Below, piece by piece: positions 1 through 10,267 of a stretch of 64,000 bases of DNA. The stretch is taken from NCBI GenBank assembly GCA_039105265.1, contig JAPFFF010000005.1:6557501-6621500 (forward strand), written 5' to 3'. Under the pieces are notes generated by a model that was not told the DNA's origin, made no database searches, and saw nothing but the letters and a program-made list of their open reading frames with translations. Origin of the DNA: Tritrichomonas musculus. Its lineage: Eukaryota > Parabasalia > Tritrichomonadida > Tritrichomonadidae. The position numbers were made by a program, and so were the translations under genes. How positions within the stretch are numbered: position 1 is the stretch's first letter; each line of letters opens with the position of its first letter.

Positions 1-181
1 AAATGTAAATATTTTACTTCTTATTGGAATATTACGTATGCTTCATTTATTAAATGCTGGTTAGTTTCAGTAGAAAATATGATTTGATATTTTTTTCTGC
101 TTATCATTTGCATCTTGTTTCCAAATTCAATCAAAAAAAAAAATAAAATAAAATTTTGATTAATAAAAAGAATACAACAAT

Positions 182-2863
182 TTATTCAGATAAAACACGA
201 GTTTTGATAAAATTAAAATTATCAGACAAGTGTGGGAATTCAGCTGTGAGCATTTCAATCAGCTTCTGAAGTTGTGATTGTTGATGCTTTAAATTATCAT
301 ATGCTTGTTGGAAGCCATCTGGTGACTTCAAAATTGTTTTAGGATTTTTAGCCGCAAACAATCTATGTTTTGCCTGTAATTTTTCAAGTTTAGATTGAGC
401 AACCACCTTAGCTTTTTCTTCAGATTGTAATCTCTTCTCAATTTCAGATTTATTTAATTTAGTTTCACGTTCCATATGCGCGTATTGTTCGATCTCAGTG
501 CCAAGTTCTCTTTGAATATCAACATTTTCTCTCATTGAAGCGTCACTTTTAGCAGTTTCTTCATTTAATCTTTTAATTTCACGTTTAAGTTCTGTTATTC
601 CTTTTGTTACGTCAGCTCTAGTTTTATCTTTATTTAATCTGTTTTGTACTTGTCCTTTTGTTGCGATAGTCTCTCTTCTAACAAGTGCGTATTCCATTTC
701 TTGAACAATAACTTGTTGTTGCTTCTTAATTTGCTTAAGACGAAGTTCCATTCTATTGACTTCTTTCTTCATTGAATTTAATTCAGAGGCTCCGTAATTA
801 GGATCAAGAGCTTCTCTCATTTCTCGTGCAAGTTGAAGCTTCTTTTCCCACATCATGATTGTTTTCTCTGTTTCCATCAGATCTTCAGCAAGACTTTCAC
901 GAATTGAAGCTAATTCTTCAATTTGTGACTCTGATTTGGCAGCTTCTTCTTCTTTCTTCTTCAGATTTTCGAGAATTTCGGCTTCATAATTAACATTACC
1001 TTCAACAAGAGCATTTCCCTCGTTAACTGAATTAGAAAGTTGCTCGCCAAGTCGGCTCATTTCTCGTTGATGAAGTCTGATTTGAATCTGGAGTTTCTCA
1101 ATTTCTTTTTCTGTAGTACGAAGTTGAGTTCGAACTCGATCACGTTTTCTTGAAAGAACTGCAATATGAGCTTGTTGAGTCATGTTTGATTTTTCCATAT
1201 CTTCGCATTGATGAGCTAATGAAACAAGTTCTGTTTGTTTTTTAAGCCAAGTAGCTTGATTTTCTTGTTGTGCTTCATCAATTTGTTGAATTCGAGATTG
1301 TATTTGTCGAATTTTCCTTTCAAGTGGACCATATTCTTCACCATTTTGAGCTGACTTGAGAGAATCATATTGTCTATTTAGCTTATCAACTTCACTTTGC
1401 CTTTTTTCGATATCTGTGTTATTCCTTCGGATTTGCATCTCATACTGACTAATAAGTTCGTCTTTCGTTTTTAATTCGGCAACAATCTCAGCTAAACCGC
1501 GTTGCAATTTTTCTGATTGAGCAGAAATATTCAACTTATCAATACGAAGTCTAACAACTTCGTTTTGTAAATCGCTGAGTTCCCTATCTTTTGCTGAAAT
1601 TTGGTCACGTATTTGTTCAACCATATGTTGTGTAGCAATTGTATCGCGTTTCAAGTTTGATTGATCTGTAACATGGGTAATGATCTTGTCTTCAAGTTCG
1701 TGAATTTGGTTGCTGATTTCATTTGCACCTTTTTGAGATTGTGCAAATTCTGTTTTGGCGTTATTTCTTTCGATTAATAATTTTGATATATCCACTTCTT
1801 TCTTTTTGATAGTTTCATATAGGTCACTAAGTTTTTGTTGAAGTGTTTTTCTTTCATCAGATGCTTCATTGATCTTTCCATCCAAATAGTTGATTCTGGA
1901 ATCTATTTTATTCATCATGTTCGTATTACGTTCTGCTTGTTCTTGCTGATCCGCAATTTGTTTTTTAAGTCCGTCAACTTCGTTTTCTAAAGCTCTGATT
2001 TCTTCTTCTTGTTTAGCTGAAGCTGCTTCAATTTCTTGTAGTGTTGTTGACCTCCTTTTGACGCCTATAAGAGCTGAATTCCAATCTTGAAGTAGATGAT
2101 TTCGCTCAAAGTTGATTTTTTCCATTTCGAGCGAAGCTTGAAGTAGTGCATCGCGGGCAGTTTTTGTTTCACCTCGTTGAGCAAGAATTTGTGTTTCTAT
2201 TGAAGATAATTGAGATGTAATATCTTGAACTTGTTGAGTTAATCTGTCAATGTACAGATCTTGTTGTAATTTTGCATTTTCTGTTTCTTTAGCAGATTGC
2301 TCTGATTTATATGTTTCACGTTGGACAACAGATTTTTGATTAATGATTTCTTGGTTTCTTTGTTCAAGAAGTCGAACAGTTTCGTTGAGTTTATCAAGTT
2401 CAGATCTTTGTCTCTCATATTCTTTGGTTCGTTGGTCTAATTCAATTTGCGTTTGTTTTAGTTCTTCTCGTTCATCTTTGAGCTGTTTTTCGTATTCTAA
2501 ACGATAAGCCTCAGCTTCTTCTCTCGCTGTGTTCGCTTCTGTGAGGCTTTGATGAATTTTAGCAAGCTGTTGCTGAACGGCATAAAGTTCAACACCAATT
2601 TGCTCTCTGTCAGCTGATAATTTATTTTTTAAGGCACTTTTATCACGAATTTGAACATCAAGATCATCGACTTGTTTGTTTAATTGGGTTTTAATGTCAT
2701 CGTTCAATTTATTGAACAGAGGATGGTCTGGCGAAAGATTGAAATCCTCTTCTTCATTGCCATCAATATTATCGTTTTCAATGTCATCCTCAAAAGGTAA
2801 TGGCCCAATATCTTCTTCTTCTTCGCCTAATCCGATATTTTGAGAATTACTGCTATAATTCAT
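182..2863 (-). CDS. CCDC40: CCDC40 / FAP172-like axonemal coiled-coil protein
   Basis: The 893-residue product has an acidic N-terminus (residues about 1-50, EEEEDIGPLPFEDD) followed by almost continuous heptad-type coiled coil to the C-terminus. The segment ERNHLLQDWNSALIGVKRR near residue 255 resembles the conserved block of CCDC40, where a charged helix is followed by a tryptophan-containing W-x-S/N-x-L-x-G/x-x-R-R stretch. CCDC40 pairs with CCDC39 as the 96-nm molecular ruler of the axonemal doublet and positions inner dynein arms and radial spokes. The length suits the algal orthologue. The start is the first ATG after in-frame stops. A generic long coiled-coil protein is the alternative; the local motif and length make CCDC40 the better reading, which fits a flagellated protist. 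Confidence 0.68.
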   Translation of the reverse strand: MNYSSNSQNIGLGEEEEDIGPLPFEDDIENDNIDGNEEEDFNLSPDHPLFNKLNDDIKTQLNKQVDDLDVQIRDKSALKNKLSADREQIGVELYAVQQQLAKIHQSLTEANTAREEAEAYRLEYEKQLKDEREELKQTQIELDQRTKEYERQRSELDKLNETVRLLEQRNQEIINQKSVVQRETYKSEQSAKETENAKLQQDLYIDRLTQQVQDITSQLSSIETQILAQRGETKTARDALLQASLEMEKINFERNHLLQDWNSALIGVKRRSTTLQEIEAASAKQEEEIRALENEVDGLKKQIADQQEQAERNTNMMNKIDSRINYLDGKINEASDERKTLQQKLSDLYETIKKKEVDISKLLIERNNAKTEFAQSQKGANEISNQIHELEDKIITHVTDQSNLKRDTIATQHMVEQIRDQISAKDRELSDLQNEVVRLRIDKLNISAQSEKLQRGLAEIVAELKTKDELISQYEMQIRRNNTDIEKRQSEVDKLNRQYDSLKSAQNGEEYGPLERKIRQIQSRIQQIDEAQQENQATWLKKQTELVSLAHQCEDMEKSNMTQQAHIAVLSRKRDRVRTQLRTTEKEIEKLQIQIRLHQREMSRLGEQLSNSVNEGNALVEGNVNYEAEILENLKKKEEEAAKSESQIEELASIRESLAEDLMETEKTIMMWEKKLQLAREMREALDPNYGASELNSMKKEVNRMELRLKQIKKQQQVIVQEMEYALVRRETIATKGQVQNRLNKDKTRADVTKGITELKREIKRLNEETAKSDASMRENVDIQRELGTEIEQYAHMERETKLNKSEIEKRLQSEEKAKVVAQSKLEKLQAKHRLFAAKNPKTILKSPDGFQQAYDNLKHQQSQLQKLIEMLTAEFPHLSDNFNFIKTRVLSE

Positions 2864-3405
2864 ACCTCGTTATTTAGAATCAAATAACGTACTAAACTTT
2901 TTCAGAGAGCATTATATTTCATTAGATATCTAATGAATTGAGATTTCTTCATTATTTTATCAAAGCTAATGCATTAATTGAAATTAGTTGATTGAAAATA
3001 ATCTCCTTAGTAAACTCTGTTTAATAGATTTTTATATAGCTTATAGAATTATTAAATCCCAAAACATTGCTAAAGTATATAATTGAATGGAAAACTCTCC
3101 TATTATTAGAATCAAAGTAAAAAAAAATATAATATAAATGTTAAAAATGTTAATTAGTAGTGATTCAAAAGTTTCAATATCGATGGCAAAAAATTTTAAA
3201 TTACTCTTATATTATGAACATTAAAAAATATTTGATTTCAAGTAAAATATCAAGCAGATTATGTTAATTTACTTTTTCAGATCATGAATATAATTTTGGA
3301 TAACCTAAATAAAACTTTACTACTTAATGAAACCCAGAGCTCAGATGTTTTGTTTTTCAACTAAAAGCAGTTTTTAATTTGAAATTATTACTTTTATATA
3401 AATGA
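2864..3405. other. intergenic A+T-rich spacer
   Basis: About 540 bases of A+T-rich sequence between the CCDC40-like gene and the next minus-strand gene. I see no open frame of useful length, RNA gene or repeat. It should contain the promoter of the CCDC40-like gene at its left end, but no clear TCAYW initiator lies close to that ATG. Confidence 0.5.
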
Positions 3406-3777
3406 TTAATAAAATTCATTAAATATTGGGTCGTCTGGATTTACGCCATTTAATTCTGAAAGAACTTCAACAAGCTGTTCTTTATTTGATATATATCTTC
3501 TAATAATGCTTGTTTGTTTCTCTTCTTCCAATGATTGTCTTGTGAGTTCTGCTTCTGTCATTTCACGCGGCGGTGGTTTTTCTATTTTTTTTGGAGTTTT
3601 TTTCTTTCTATTTTCCTCGAATGAAATGCGTATCTTTTCAATTTCTTCTCCTGTGCAATCAAAATCATTCATACTTAAAGGGGAGTCATTATAACCATTA
3701 TCACTATCACTGTCACTTTCATTATCGCTATTGCCATGTATTTGGCGATATAGAAATATAAAATCTCTATCAGACAT
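3406..3777 (-). CDS. small acidic protein, weakly like a ubiquitin-receptor tail
   Basis: A 123-residue acidic protein that starts MSDRDFIFLYRQIHG, followed by an Asp/Ser run and a basic Lys/Pro stretch. The C-terminal half has two helices rich in Glu with the pattern E-x-x-x-x-x-S-Φ-E-E (IRISFEENR and TRQSLEEEK), recalling ubiquitin-interacting motifs, and ends VLSELNGVNPDDPIFNEFY, which recalls the tail of proteasome subunit Rpn10 (LENLPGVDP). There is no VWA domain, so it is not Rpn10 itself. It is transcribed away from the kinase gene with 116 bases between the two start codons. The composition and the absence of stops favour a real gene; the family link is only suggestive. Confidence 0.55.
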   Translation of the reverse strand: MSDRDFIFLYRQIHGNSDNESDSDSDNGYNDSPLSMNDFDCTGEEIEKIRISFEENRKKKTPKKIEKPPPREMTEAELTRQSLEEEKQTSIIRRYISNKEQLVEVLSELNGVNPDDPIFNEFY

Positions 3778-3893
3778 ATTTTTTTAAAAATTTTAAAAAT
3801 TTTTTTTGAATGAATCCTTTTGAGATATTTCAAAATTTGCCAATTAAGCTTTTTGAGATAAAATTGTAATGACATTAACAAACTTAGATTATT

Positions 3894-4925
3894 ATGTATC
3901 ATTCAAACGAACCTGTCCGTTCCCCTAATTTGCGTTATCGACGCTGTGAAGTTATAGGGAGTGGATCTTTTAAAATTGTTTATCGCGCATATGACCAAGA
4001 AGAAGGTATAGAAGTTGCTTGGAACGAAATCCATCTTGATAAATTCTCAGAAAACGAAACAAAGCAAATTTTCAACGAAATTAAATTACTTGGGCAATTA
4101 GACCATCCACGAATTTTGCGTTTATCGCATGCTTGGATCGATAAAAAACGAAATGTTTTAGTATTTATTACTGAATTCTTCACTAATGGGACAATTCGAT
4201 CATATGTTAGTGATGTGTTCAGGCGTCCGACTCGCTCTGTCATCTCAAAATGGTGTAAACAAGTCTTAGAAGGTTTGAATTACATGCATACTCATGATCC
4301 TCCAGTTATTCATCGTGATTTGAAATGTGACAATCTTTTTATTGATGCAAGTGAAGGTATTGTCAAAATAGGTGACTTCGGCCTTTCTAAAGCAATTCCA
4401 ACTGGTCAAGCAAATACGTGCTTAGGAACGCCTGCTTATACTGCTCCAGAGGTTTATACAGGTCAATACACAACAAAAGCTGATATTTGGTCTTTTGGTC
4501 TTTGCGTTCTTGAGATGGTTACAGGAGAAACTCCTTATTCTGAATGCTCAACTGTTGGAGCTATTTACATTAAAGTCAGTAACGGTGGTCTCCCAGCAAA
4601 TTTAACAAAAGTAGAAGATCCTGTCATTGCTGATATGGTTACTGTTTGTCTTCTTCCCGAATCTTGCAGGCCATCTGCAGCCAATTTGCTTGAGCACCCT
4701 TTAATTACTGAGTTTGACCAACCAGAGATTGAAAATGTTGAAGTTGATAATACTTCTTTTCAGTTAAAGCCCGATTTCGTTGAGCCTCTTGATAATCCTC
4801 AATATCAAACTTTACTTACAAGACAGCAACTTCAAGTTGAAGAACTTAAACGCCAGCAAAAAGCTGCTAGAGCTCTCTTGAGAAACAAAATTAGAAGTCG
4901 GAAACAGAATATATTACAAATGTGA
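3894..4925 (+). CDS. WNK-like serine/threonine kinase
   Basis: The 343-residue product is a kinase domain (about 15-270) with a short C-terminal helix. The glycine loop reads GSGSFKIVY, placing a lysine (K27) in strand 2, and the usual strand-3 lysine is replaced (VAWNEI, N44). This relocation of the ATP-anchoring lysine defines the WNK (with no lysine) family. The catalytic loop HRDLKCDN (140-147), DFG (161-163) and GTPAYTAPE (178-186) are intact, so it should be active. WNK kinases act on ion balance and osmotic stress in animals and plants; in trichomonads the target is unknown. The tail holds a Gln/Arg/Lys-rich helix but none of the autoinhibitory or RFXV modules of animal WNKs that I could see. 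Confidence 0.93.
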   Translation: MYHSNEPVRSPNLRYRRCEVIGSGSFKIVYRAYDQEEGIEVAWNEIHLDKFSENETKQIFNEIKLLGQLDHPRILRLSHAWIDKKRNVLVFITEFFTNGTIRSYVSDVFRRPTRSVISKWCKQVLEGLNYMHTHDPPVIHRDLKCDNLFIDASEGIVKIGDFGLSKAIPTGQANTCLGTPAYTAPEVYTGQYTTKADIWSFGLCVLEMVTGETPYSECSTVGAIYIKVSNGGLPANLTKVEDPVIADMVTVCLLPESCRPSAANLLEHPLITEFDQPEIENVEVDNTSFQLKPDFVEPLDNPQYQTLLTRQQLQVEELKRQQKAARALLRNKIRSRKQNILQM

Positions 4926-5251
4926 TAGATTTTTTATATTTTTAAATAATGTGATAAAATGCAAAAGAAATTATTCGCTTTTTTGTTTTGTTTATTTATT
5001 TGATATTGTTTTTTATGCATTCTTTGTATTCAATTATTTATACTCAAACTCACTTAAGCAACTTTGGAAAAAGTAATTTTAACCATCATTGCCGTTTATT
5101 AAGCCAAAGATCTGTGGCCATTATTAAAATTTAAGTATCAAAACTGTTTCATTTTATTAATTTATTAAAATGCATCAGAAATAAGTTGATCATTATCAAT
5201 TTTTCAAAATATCAAAGAAAATTGAGATAAATTAATAAGCCCTCTATTTGT
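4926..5251. other. intergenic spacer
   Basis: About 325 bases between the kinase and the TRIC-like gene, both on the plus strand. It is T-rich just after the kinase stop, as expected of a 3' end, and holds no other feature I can support. Confidence 0.45.
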
Positions 5252-5261
5252 TCACATCACA
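5252..5261 (+). promoter_or_regulatory. candidate initiator element (two overlapping TCACA)
   Basis: Two consecutive TCACA matches to the trichomonad initiator consensus TCAYW lie 20-30 bases before the ATG at 5281. Trichomonad messages have very short leaders, so this spacing is plausible. The match is short and could occur by chance. Confidence 0.35.
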
Positions 5262-5280
5262 TTTTATTTCCCACATTTCA

Positions 5281-6276
5281 ATGACTTCCTTTTTTACTAA
5301 AATTGTTGATCAATATCGTATAGCATTTCAGCAATTCATGAATTATGGATACCTTGACTGTTATAAACTTTTATATGGAACACCGCAATTTCCATATTGG
5401 TTTATTTTTCAAGCTTGCTATAGCTGCTATGTTACTCATAAAAGCATTGAAAGTTTAAGAAAAACTCCAAATTTATTCTTTCGGCAGTTAATTATTGCTT
5501 TTTGCATGACTTTTGCGCCTCGAGAAATATTCGCCTTTGCTTTTAAAAAGCTTTCACCAATAAAGCATAATCCCCAATCGATAATAATTTTTTTAGGTAT
5601 ATATGGCTTAATATGTATTAAACCCATTTATAAAATTATTAATTTTTTTGCAAAATTAATTGGTATGGCTCAAGGGGTCAATGTTGCAAGGTTTTTCACT
5701 CTAGCTTTAAGAAACATCAAAGGTATCCCAGCAGAATTAATTCTTCCGATAGCTATTATCTTTTCCGTTATGGATCAATTAATTGAATTTATATTTAGCA
5801 CAATCTTTAAAACAAAAGAATCTGAAGTTTCAAATAAAAATACTATTATCAGAGCTGGTATTTTTAATACAATTTATTGGTTATATACCCACCGCAATTA
5901 TTTCACACAATATATTGGACTTCATTCTGTTTATTTTCCGGGGCTTATACTTGCACTTGTTTTATCGGCTTCAAACTCAACTTTTTCCGTATTTGTTCAA
6001 AACGATAGCCAACAGCAACGGAACGAATGGCAGCAGAATGGCCAATCCAATGTAGAGAATGATCAGGTTAATCAAAATGTTAATTTGGAAGAACAGAATA
6101 AAAATTTGACAAATTTGGTTTTGCAGCTTCAAAAAAAAATTCAAGATACTGAAAGTTTAAAGTCAGAGATTGATCAGTTGAAAAAGGAATTGGAAGAAGA
6201 ACGCCAGAGAGCAAAAGAAGACCATGATAAATTGACAGCTGAAATCCAACGTTTAAATAATGTTTCAAAACAGTAA
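5281..6276 (+). CDS. TRIC-like (TMEM38 family) cation channel with coiled-coil tail
   Basis: From the ATG at 5281 the product is 331 residues. An upstream in-frame TTG at 5248 would add 11 residues, but the ATG follows a plausible initiator. The first 240 residues form about seven hydrophobic helices. The spacing and several local patterns resemble TRIC channels: a helix followed by a Lys/Arg-Pro turn, a pair of central helices joined through GIPAELILPIAIIF, and a late helix after NTIIRAGIFNTIYWLYTHR. TRIC proteins are trimeric monovalent cation channels of the endoplasmic or sarcoplasmic reticulum that balance charge during calcium release. Residues about 265-330 are a Gln/Asn linker and a coiled coil absent from animal TRICs. 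The family call rests on alignment by eye. Confidence 0.55.
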   Translation: MTSFFTKIVDQYRIAFQQFMNYGYLDCYKLLYGTPQFPYWFIFQACYSCYVTHKSIESLRKTPNLFFRQLIIAFCMTFAPREIFAFAFKKLSPIKHNPQSIIIFLGIYGLICIKPIYKIINFFAKLIGMAQGVNVARFFTLALRNIKGIPAELILPIAIIFSVMDQLIEFIFSTIFKTKESEVSNKNTIIRAGIFNTIYWLYTHRNYFTQYIGLHSVYFPGLILALVLSASNSTFSVFVQNDSQQQRNEWQQNGQSNVENDQVNQNVNLEEQNKNLTNLVLQLQKKIQDTESLKSEIDQLKKELEEERQRAKEDHDKLTAEIQRLNNVSKQ

Positions 6277-6480
6277 TGCATTCATCTATATTTTTTGTTA
6301 TATATATTTAAAATTATCATTATTACTTTTTTAAAAAAATATTCTATCCATAACCTATAATTTTTTTTCGATATTCAAACATATTTTATTAAAAAAATCG
6401 AAAATAAAATAGAGCGGAGTGAAAATATTTGCTTTTGATGAGGTGAATGATAAACAATAGCATCAAAAGTAATCATTTTT

Positions 6481-8394
6481 TCATTGATTTTTTTTGAGTT
6501 CATAGTAATACGAGTAAAATATGTCATGTGCAATTCGATACTTCCAAGGAATAATATTAGATGGAATTTCTTTGAACATTTGAAAATGGCAAGTGCTTGT
6601 ATCTGAATCTTTCAAGAGAATTGAAGTTCCAGTAGTATGTTTAGATGATCTTCTCTTTTTAAGAATTGGAAGTTGTGGATCAGAAAAAGTAATACTAGTG
6701 CTTTCTATACAAGATGATGATGATGATGATGAGATATTGATTTTCTTGTCATTAGGCGCAGTAATCTTTCTTATATAATCAGCTGATCCTTTAATACAAT
6801 CAATCAAATTTTTTACTGAGTTAATAAATTCAAGAATTGTTGGCATTTCAATATCACTTATATTCAATTCTGAAGACTGTGAAATGAAAACCAAAATTTT
6901 TTGAAAATTATCAATTCCAAGGAGGCTATATTCGTTTTGCTTATATAATGTTGTAGTCATAGTTACTGTTTTAATGACAAAATTAAGAATATCTTTATAA
7001 ATTTTAGGAAGATCCCTCATAAAATCAATTAAAAGGGGAATAAGACTTTCATTGAAAATAAGGTCTTTGACATATATATACGATTTTTCATTTTGATCTG
7101 GTGAATACATTTCAGAAAAAATTCGTAAATGAAAACAAATATCAAATAACGATTTTGGCAATTTGAGAGATGCTTCATCGAGTAGATCCCAAAACCTCTC
7201 TATTATACCTTTTTTGAACTGATGATCGTTCAAAAGATCATCAGTTGACAAGTTATCAAAGTCATTTTGATAAGCAGAAATGTATTCAATAAGTTGATTA
7301 ACAATACAATTTGTTTGAGGTTTAATAATTTCTTTAACGAATGCAATAAGATACTTTATTGGTGGAAAAGAAGACTTAAAAATTTTGTTTAGATCTTTTG
7401 CCTCGTCAAAAATGGCCCAAATCAATGTTTTAAGTAGAAATGTATGTCGATGAATAAAAATTGCGACTTTCATGAGAGATTTGAAAAGGCCTTCTATTGG
7501 ATTTGAGTAATAAAAGATTTGAAGAAATTGCCCATCCAGTCCAATAATCATTTTGGCAATAGAATAAAAAGCTTCATAAGAAAAATTATTTTCTTTTGTT
7601 GCTAGACATGCCCAAATTAAATGATTTATGGTTAATCCTTCCGAAAAAAAATGCTCTGCACTATCTGCTGTAATCTTATCACCATCTGATTCTAATAATA
7701 CTATGCGTGCTTGATATGATAATTTATCTTTCGTATATTCTTCAATTTGATGAACAAGATTATCTGCGTCTGATTGATATTTTAATATTCCTTTTTTTAC
7801 ACAGGTATTATGGGAATAAATTGTTATTTCATGATTAGGCTTAATGACTGCATGAAGAACCAATTTATCTTTAAATGCTTTATCTTTAATTCGAACTCTT
7901 GTCACTATTGAATGAGAATATACTGTTTTATTTTGGCACAATAATTCGAAAATTGTCGTAATCAGCCATTGTCTAGCTTCACCGATATAAATTTTTGAAG
8001 ATAATATGTGCGTAAAATATATAAAAATAGATTGAAAAGCAAAATATTGCCACTGGGATAAAAATTTTTTTACATTTATTCGAGTATCATGAGCTTGAGC
8101 TATTAATGAACGATCAGAAAGAATAAAAGGAAGAATAGTGAAAAAAGGATTTAACATTTGGCTAAGTTTAAAATTGACAAAATGGTCAGGAGTGCCTGAT
8201 CGAACATGATTCGAAATTTGATTGTTGAGAAGTTCTAATAAAGATTGCGGATCAGCACATATATCAATTAATTTCTGATAAAGATCAGATATTTCAGGTT
8301 TTGATGGATACGAAATTTCGATTTTTAATTTATCGCAATCATTTTGAGGTTGAAAATTATATCCATAAATTCTTTTGAAGGGAAGAGAAGACAT
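6481..8394 (-). CDS. large helical protein, unrecognised
   Basis: A 637-residue protein. Most of it is predicted to be alternating amphipathic helices (residues about 60-560), suggesting an armadillo/HEAT-like solenoid or scaffold. Around residues 180-240 is a short beta-rich stretch (HAVIKPNHEITIYSHNT). Near residue 575 is a run of seven serines followed by a basic patch (LKKRRSSKH) that could be a nuclear-localisation or phosphorylation site. There are no transmembrane segments or catalytic motifs that I recognise. The frame is long and free of stops, so the gene is secure although its function is not. Confidence 0.7.
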   Translation of the reverse strand: MSSLPFKRIYGYNFQPQNDCDKLKIEISYPSKPEISDLYQKLIDICADPQSLLELLNNQISNHVRSGTPDHFVNFKLSQMLNPFFTILPFILSDRSLIAQAHDTRINVKKFLSQWQYFAFQSIFIYFTHILSSKIYIGEARQWLITTIFELLCQNKTVYSHSIVTRVRIKDKAFKDKLVLHAVIKPNHEITIYSHNTCVKKGILKYQSDADNLVHQIEEYTKDKLSYQARIVLLESDGDKITADSAEHFFSEGLTINHLIWACLATKENNFSYEAFYSIAKMIIGLDGQFLQIFYYSNPIEGLFKSLMKVAIFIHRHTFLLKTLIWAIFDEAKDLNKIFKSSFPPIKYLIAFVKEIIKPQTNCIVNQLIEYISAYQNDFDNLSTDDLLNDHQFKKGIIERFWDLLDEASLKLPKSLFDICFHLRIFSEMYSPDQNEKSYIYVKDLIFNESLIPLLIDFMRDLPKIYKDILNFVIKTVTMTTTLYKQNEYSLLGIDNFQKILVFISQSSELNISDIEMPTILEFINSVKNLIDCIKGSADYIRKITAPNDKKINISSSSSSSCIESTSITFSDPQLPILKKRRSSKHTTGTSILLKDSDTSTCHFQMFKEIPSNIIPWKYRIAHDIFYSYYYELKKNQ

Positions 8395-10000
8395 TTCTTT
8401 AATTCAAATTGAAAATTTATCTTACATTCAAAATTATATTTTGAATTTTATATTGATTGAAATTATGAAATTTAAGATAAGAGTGAATAATTGATGAAAA
8501 GCATTTCTGACGATATATTAGCTAAAAAGATTTTACATTTTTTTGTTTGAAAAAAAAAGGGAAATTGAATGTTTTTCACAAATTTATAAAAAATAAAACC
8601 CCCTAAAAAACCGTTTACAATTTTTTACGGCGCTAAAAAACTATTCCTAACAAAATACCTCTATTCTTTTTAATACATTTGATATCCAGCAATTATTATT
8701 CAGATCATAAATAATAATTTTATTGAACTATTTCTTTTGATTTTCTGTTTCAATGAATATAATTTAGATATCAATCATTGAAAATTGTATAGAGTGAGGA
8801 ATGAAAGTAATTTTTGGCAGAGTAAGTATGGTTGTATCTTGTGAACATCAAAAGATATTTACAAATTTGATGTTCCAAAATTAAAATTTTTGGATAAAAA
8901 TAAGAATATAGCTTCATCTATTAATAACTAAGATGATGATAAATTTTGTTTTGAGATTGATAAAGTGGATATATGACTTTTTGCACTCCAATTAAAAATT
9001 AAACGGACAAAAAATGTAACCATCACACAAAATTTTATAAAATTGAGAGGAGAAAAAAGAATTGTCACCAATTTGAATAAATTTTCCGACGATAAATTTT
9101 TAATTCAGAAAAAATTGTGAGTATTTAAATTCAAGTGAATAATTGAATTAAATATAAATCTATTTATATCTCTAAAAAACAATCGATATTTATAAAATAT
9201 AAAATTAAATATATTTAATATATATTTTATAACATATTATTATTATACTTATTTGTTGTAAAATATAAAATATGAGGGCTTTTTTGTAACTTAAAAATCG
9301 TGTCAGAGTTCTCTTCTGCGATTTTAGATGGACGTTTATAAATATGGGTATTAAAAATTGCCCAATAATAGGAAAATGAAAGTTTTAATCTTGAAAATAT
9401 AAATAAATGTTTATATAAAATGTTTATAGATAGATTAATTGTCAATATCAAAAAATATGGTTTTCGATGTAGTTATATATCCAGACAGGATCATTATTCC
9501 CTTTTGAGGTTATATAATATTTTAATCAGTATTAATAGATAATAATTAATACACCATTATATTTTCGATTAGTCACAAAAACAGAAATTTAGGGGGTTTT
9601 AAAAAAATACTAAAATAAACTCAAATATCAATTTCTTATCAATAAATAAAACAAATATTATAACATAAGAGAGGTATTCATGTTAAGTGACTTGACATCT
9701 TTTTGGATTTTTCTAATCTCATTATTTCCATCAATATTAAGTTATATGCATTCAAATCAATAATTGTTAATTAGTTGCTCGATATAATCATTTTAATAAC
9801 GTCTAACACTGTTAATTTTAAAAAAAATAATTTTTCAGGAATATATGCACCAGTGATCACCACGGGGCTGCGCGAAGCCGAATCAGGTTCCTTGAATTGC
9901 TGGATGAATCGGGAAGCCATTTGAACTATAAAATTATGAATTATTTAGCAAAAATTGAATAAAAAATGTATAAAAAGTATTCAAAAAGTTTAAAAGTTTT
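8395..10000. other. long intergenic A+T-rich region
   Basis: No convincing gene in this stretch. The longest frame (9227-9451, minus) has low-complexity composition and no start context. A G+C-richer patch at about 9842-9925 contains a GGCT/AGCC hairpin (9866-9879) and stands out from its surroundings; it may be the remnant of an inserted sequence. Confidence 0.45.
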
Positions 10001-10087
10001 CAAAAAGTGGCGTAGAAAAATACGATTCCCCTGATATAAATTCCACTTTTTGATTCGGTTATTTTTAAACTGATAATCGAGTATCAG
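10001..10087. repeat. dispersed short repeat with inverted arms
   Basis: A perfect 10-bp inverted pair, CAAAAAGTGG (10001-10010) and CCACTTTTTG (10043-10052), brackets a segment (10002-10032) that recurs at 59875-59905 with 27 of 31 bases the same. The next 27 bases (10061-10087) recur in reverse orientation at 20432-20458 with one difference. The two shared parts occur separately elsewhere, so this is either a small composite repeat or a piece of a dispersed non-autonomous element. Confidence 0.5.
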
Positions 10088-10176
10088 AGTCTACAAAAAA
10101 ATTGGATTCAAAAAAGCCTCCGCTTTTTGAGAGAAGGAATTCCTTAATTAATTAGATCTGGAATGCGCTATATTAC

Positions 10177-10221
10177 ACTAATAAAATTAAAAATAGATTC
10201 TAAAAAGTTAATTTTATTAGT
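10177..10221. terminator. 14-bp perfect inverted repeat downstream of a minus-strand gene
   Basis: ACTAATAAAATTAA (10177-10190) and its exact complement (10208-10221) enclose a 17-base loop. It lies 47 bases beyond the stop codon of the minus-strand gene at 10268-11143, where a 3'-end structure would be expected. A+T palindromes also arise by chance in such DNA, so the role is a guess. Confidence 0.3.
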
Positions 10222-10267
10222 TTGGGTGCATTATTTTAAGTATTTTTTAAAAAACATATAATTTTCA

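Noticed and set aside
9227-9451. Minus-strand 74-codon frame in the long spacer
   Set aside because: Low-complexity Ile/Asn/Tyr composition, no initiator, no family resemblance.
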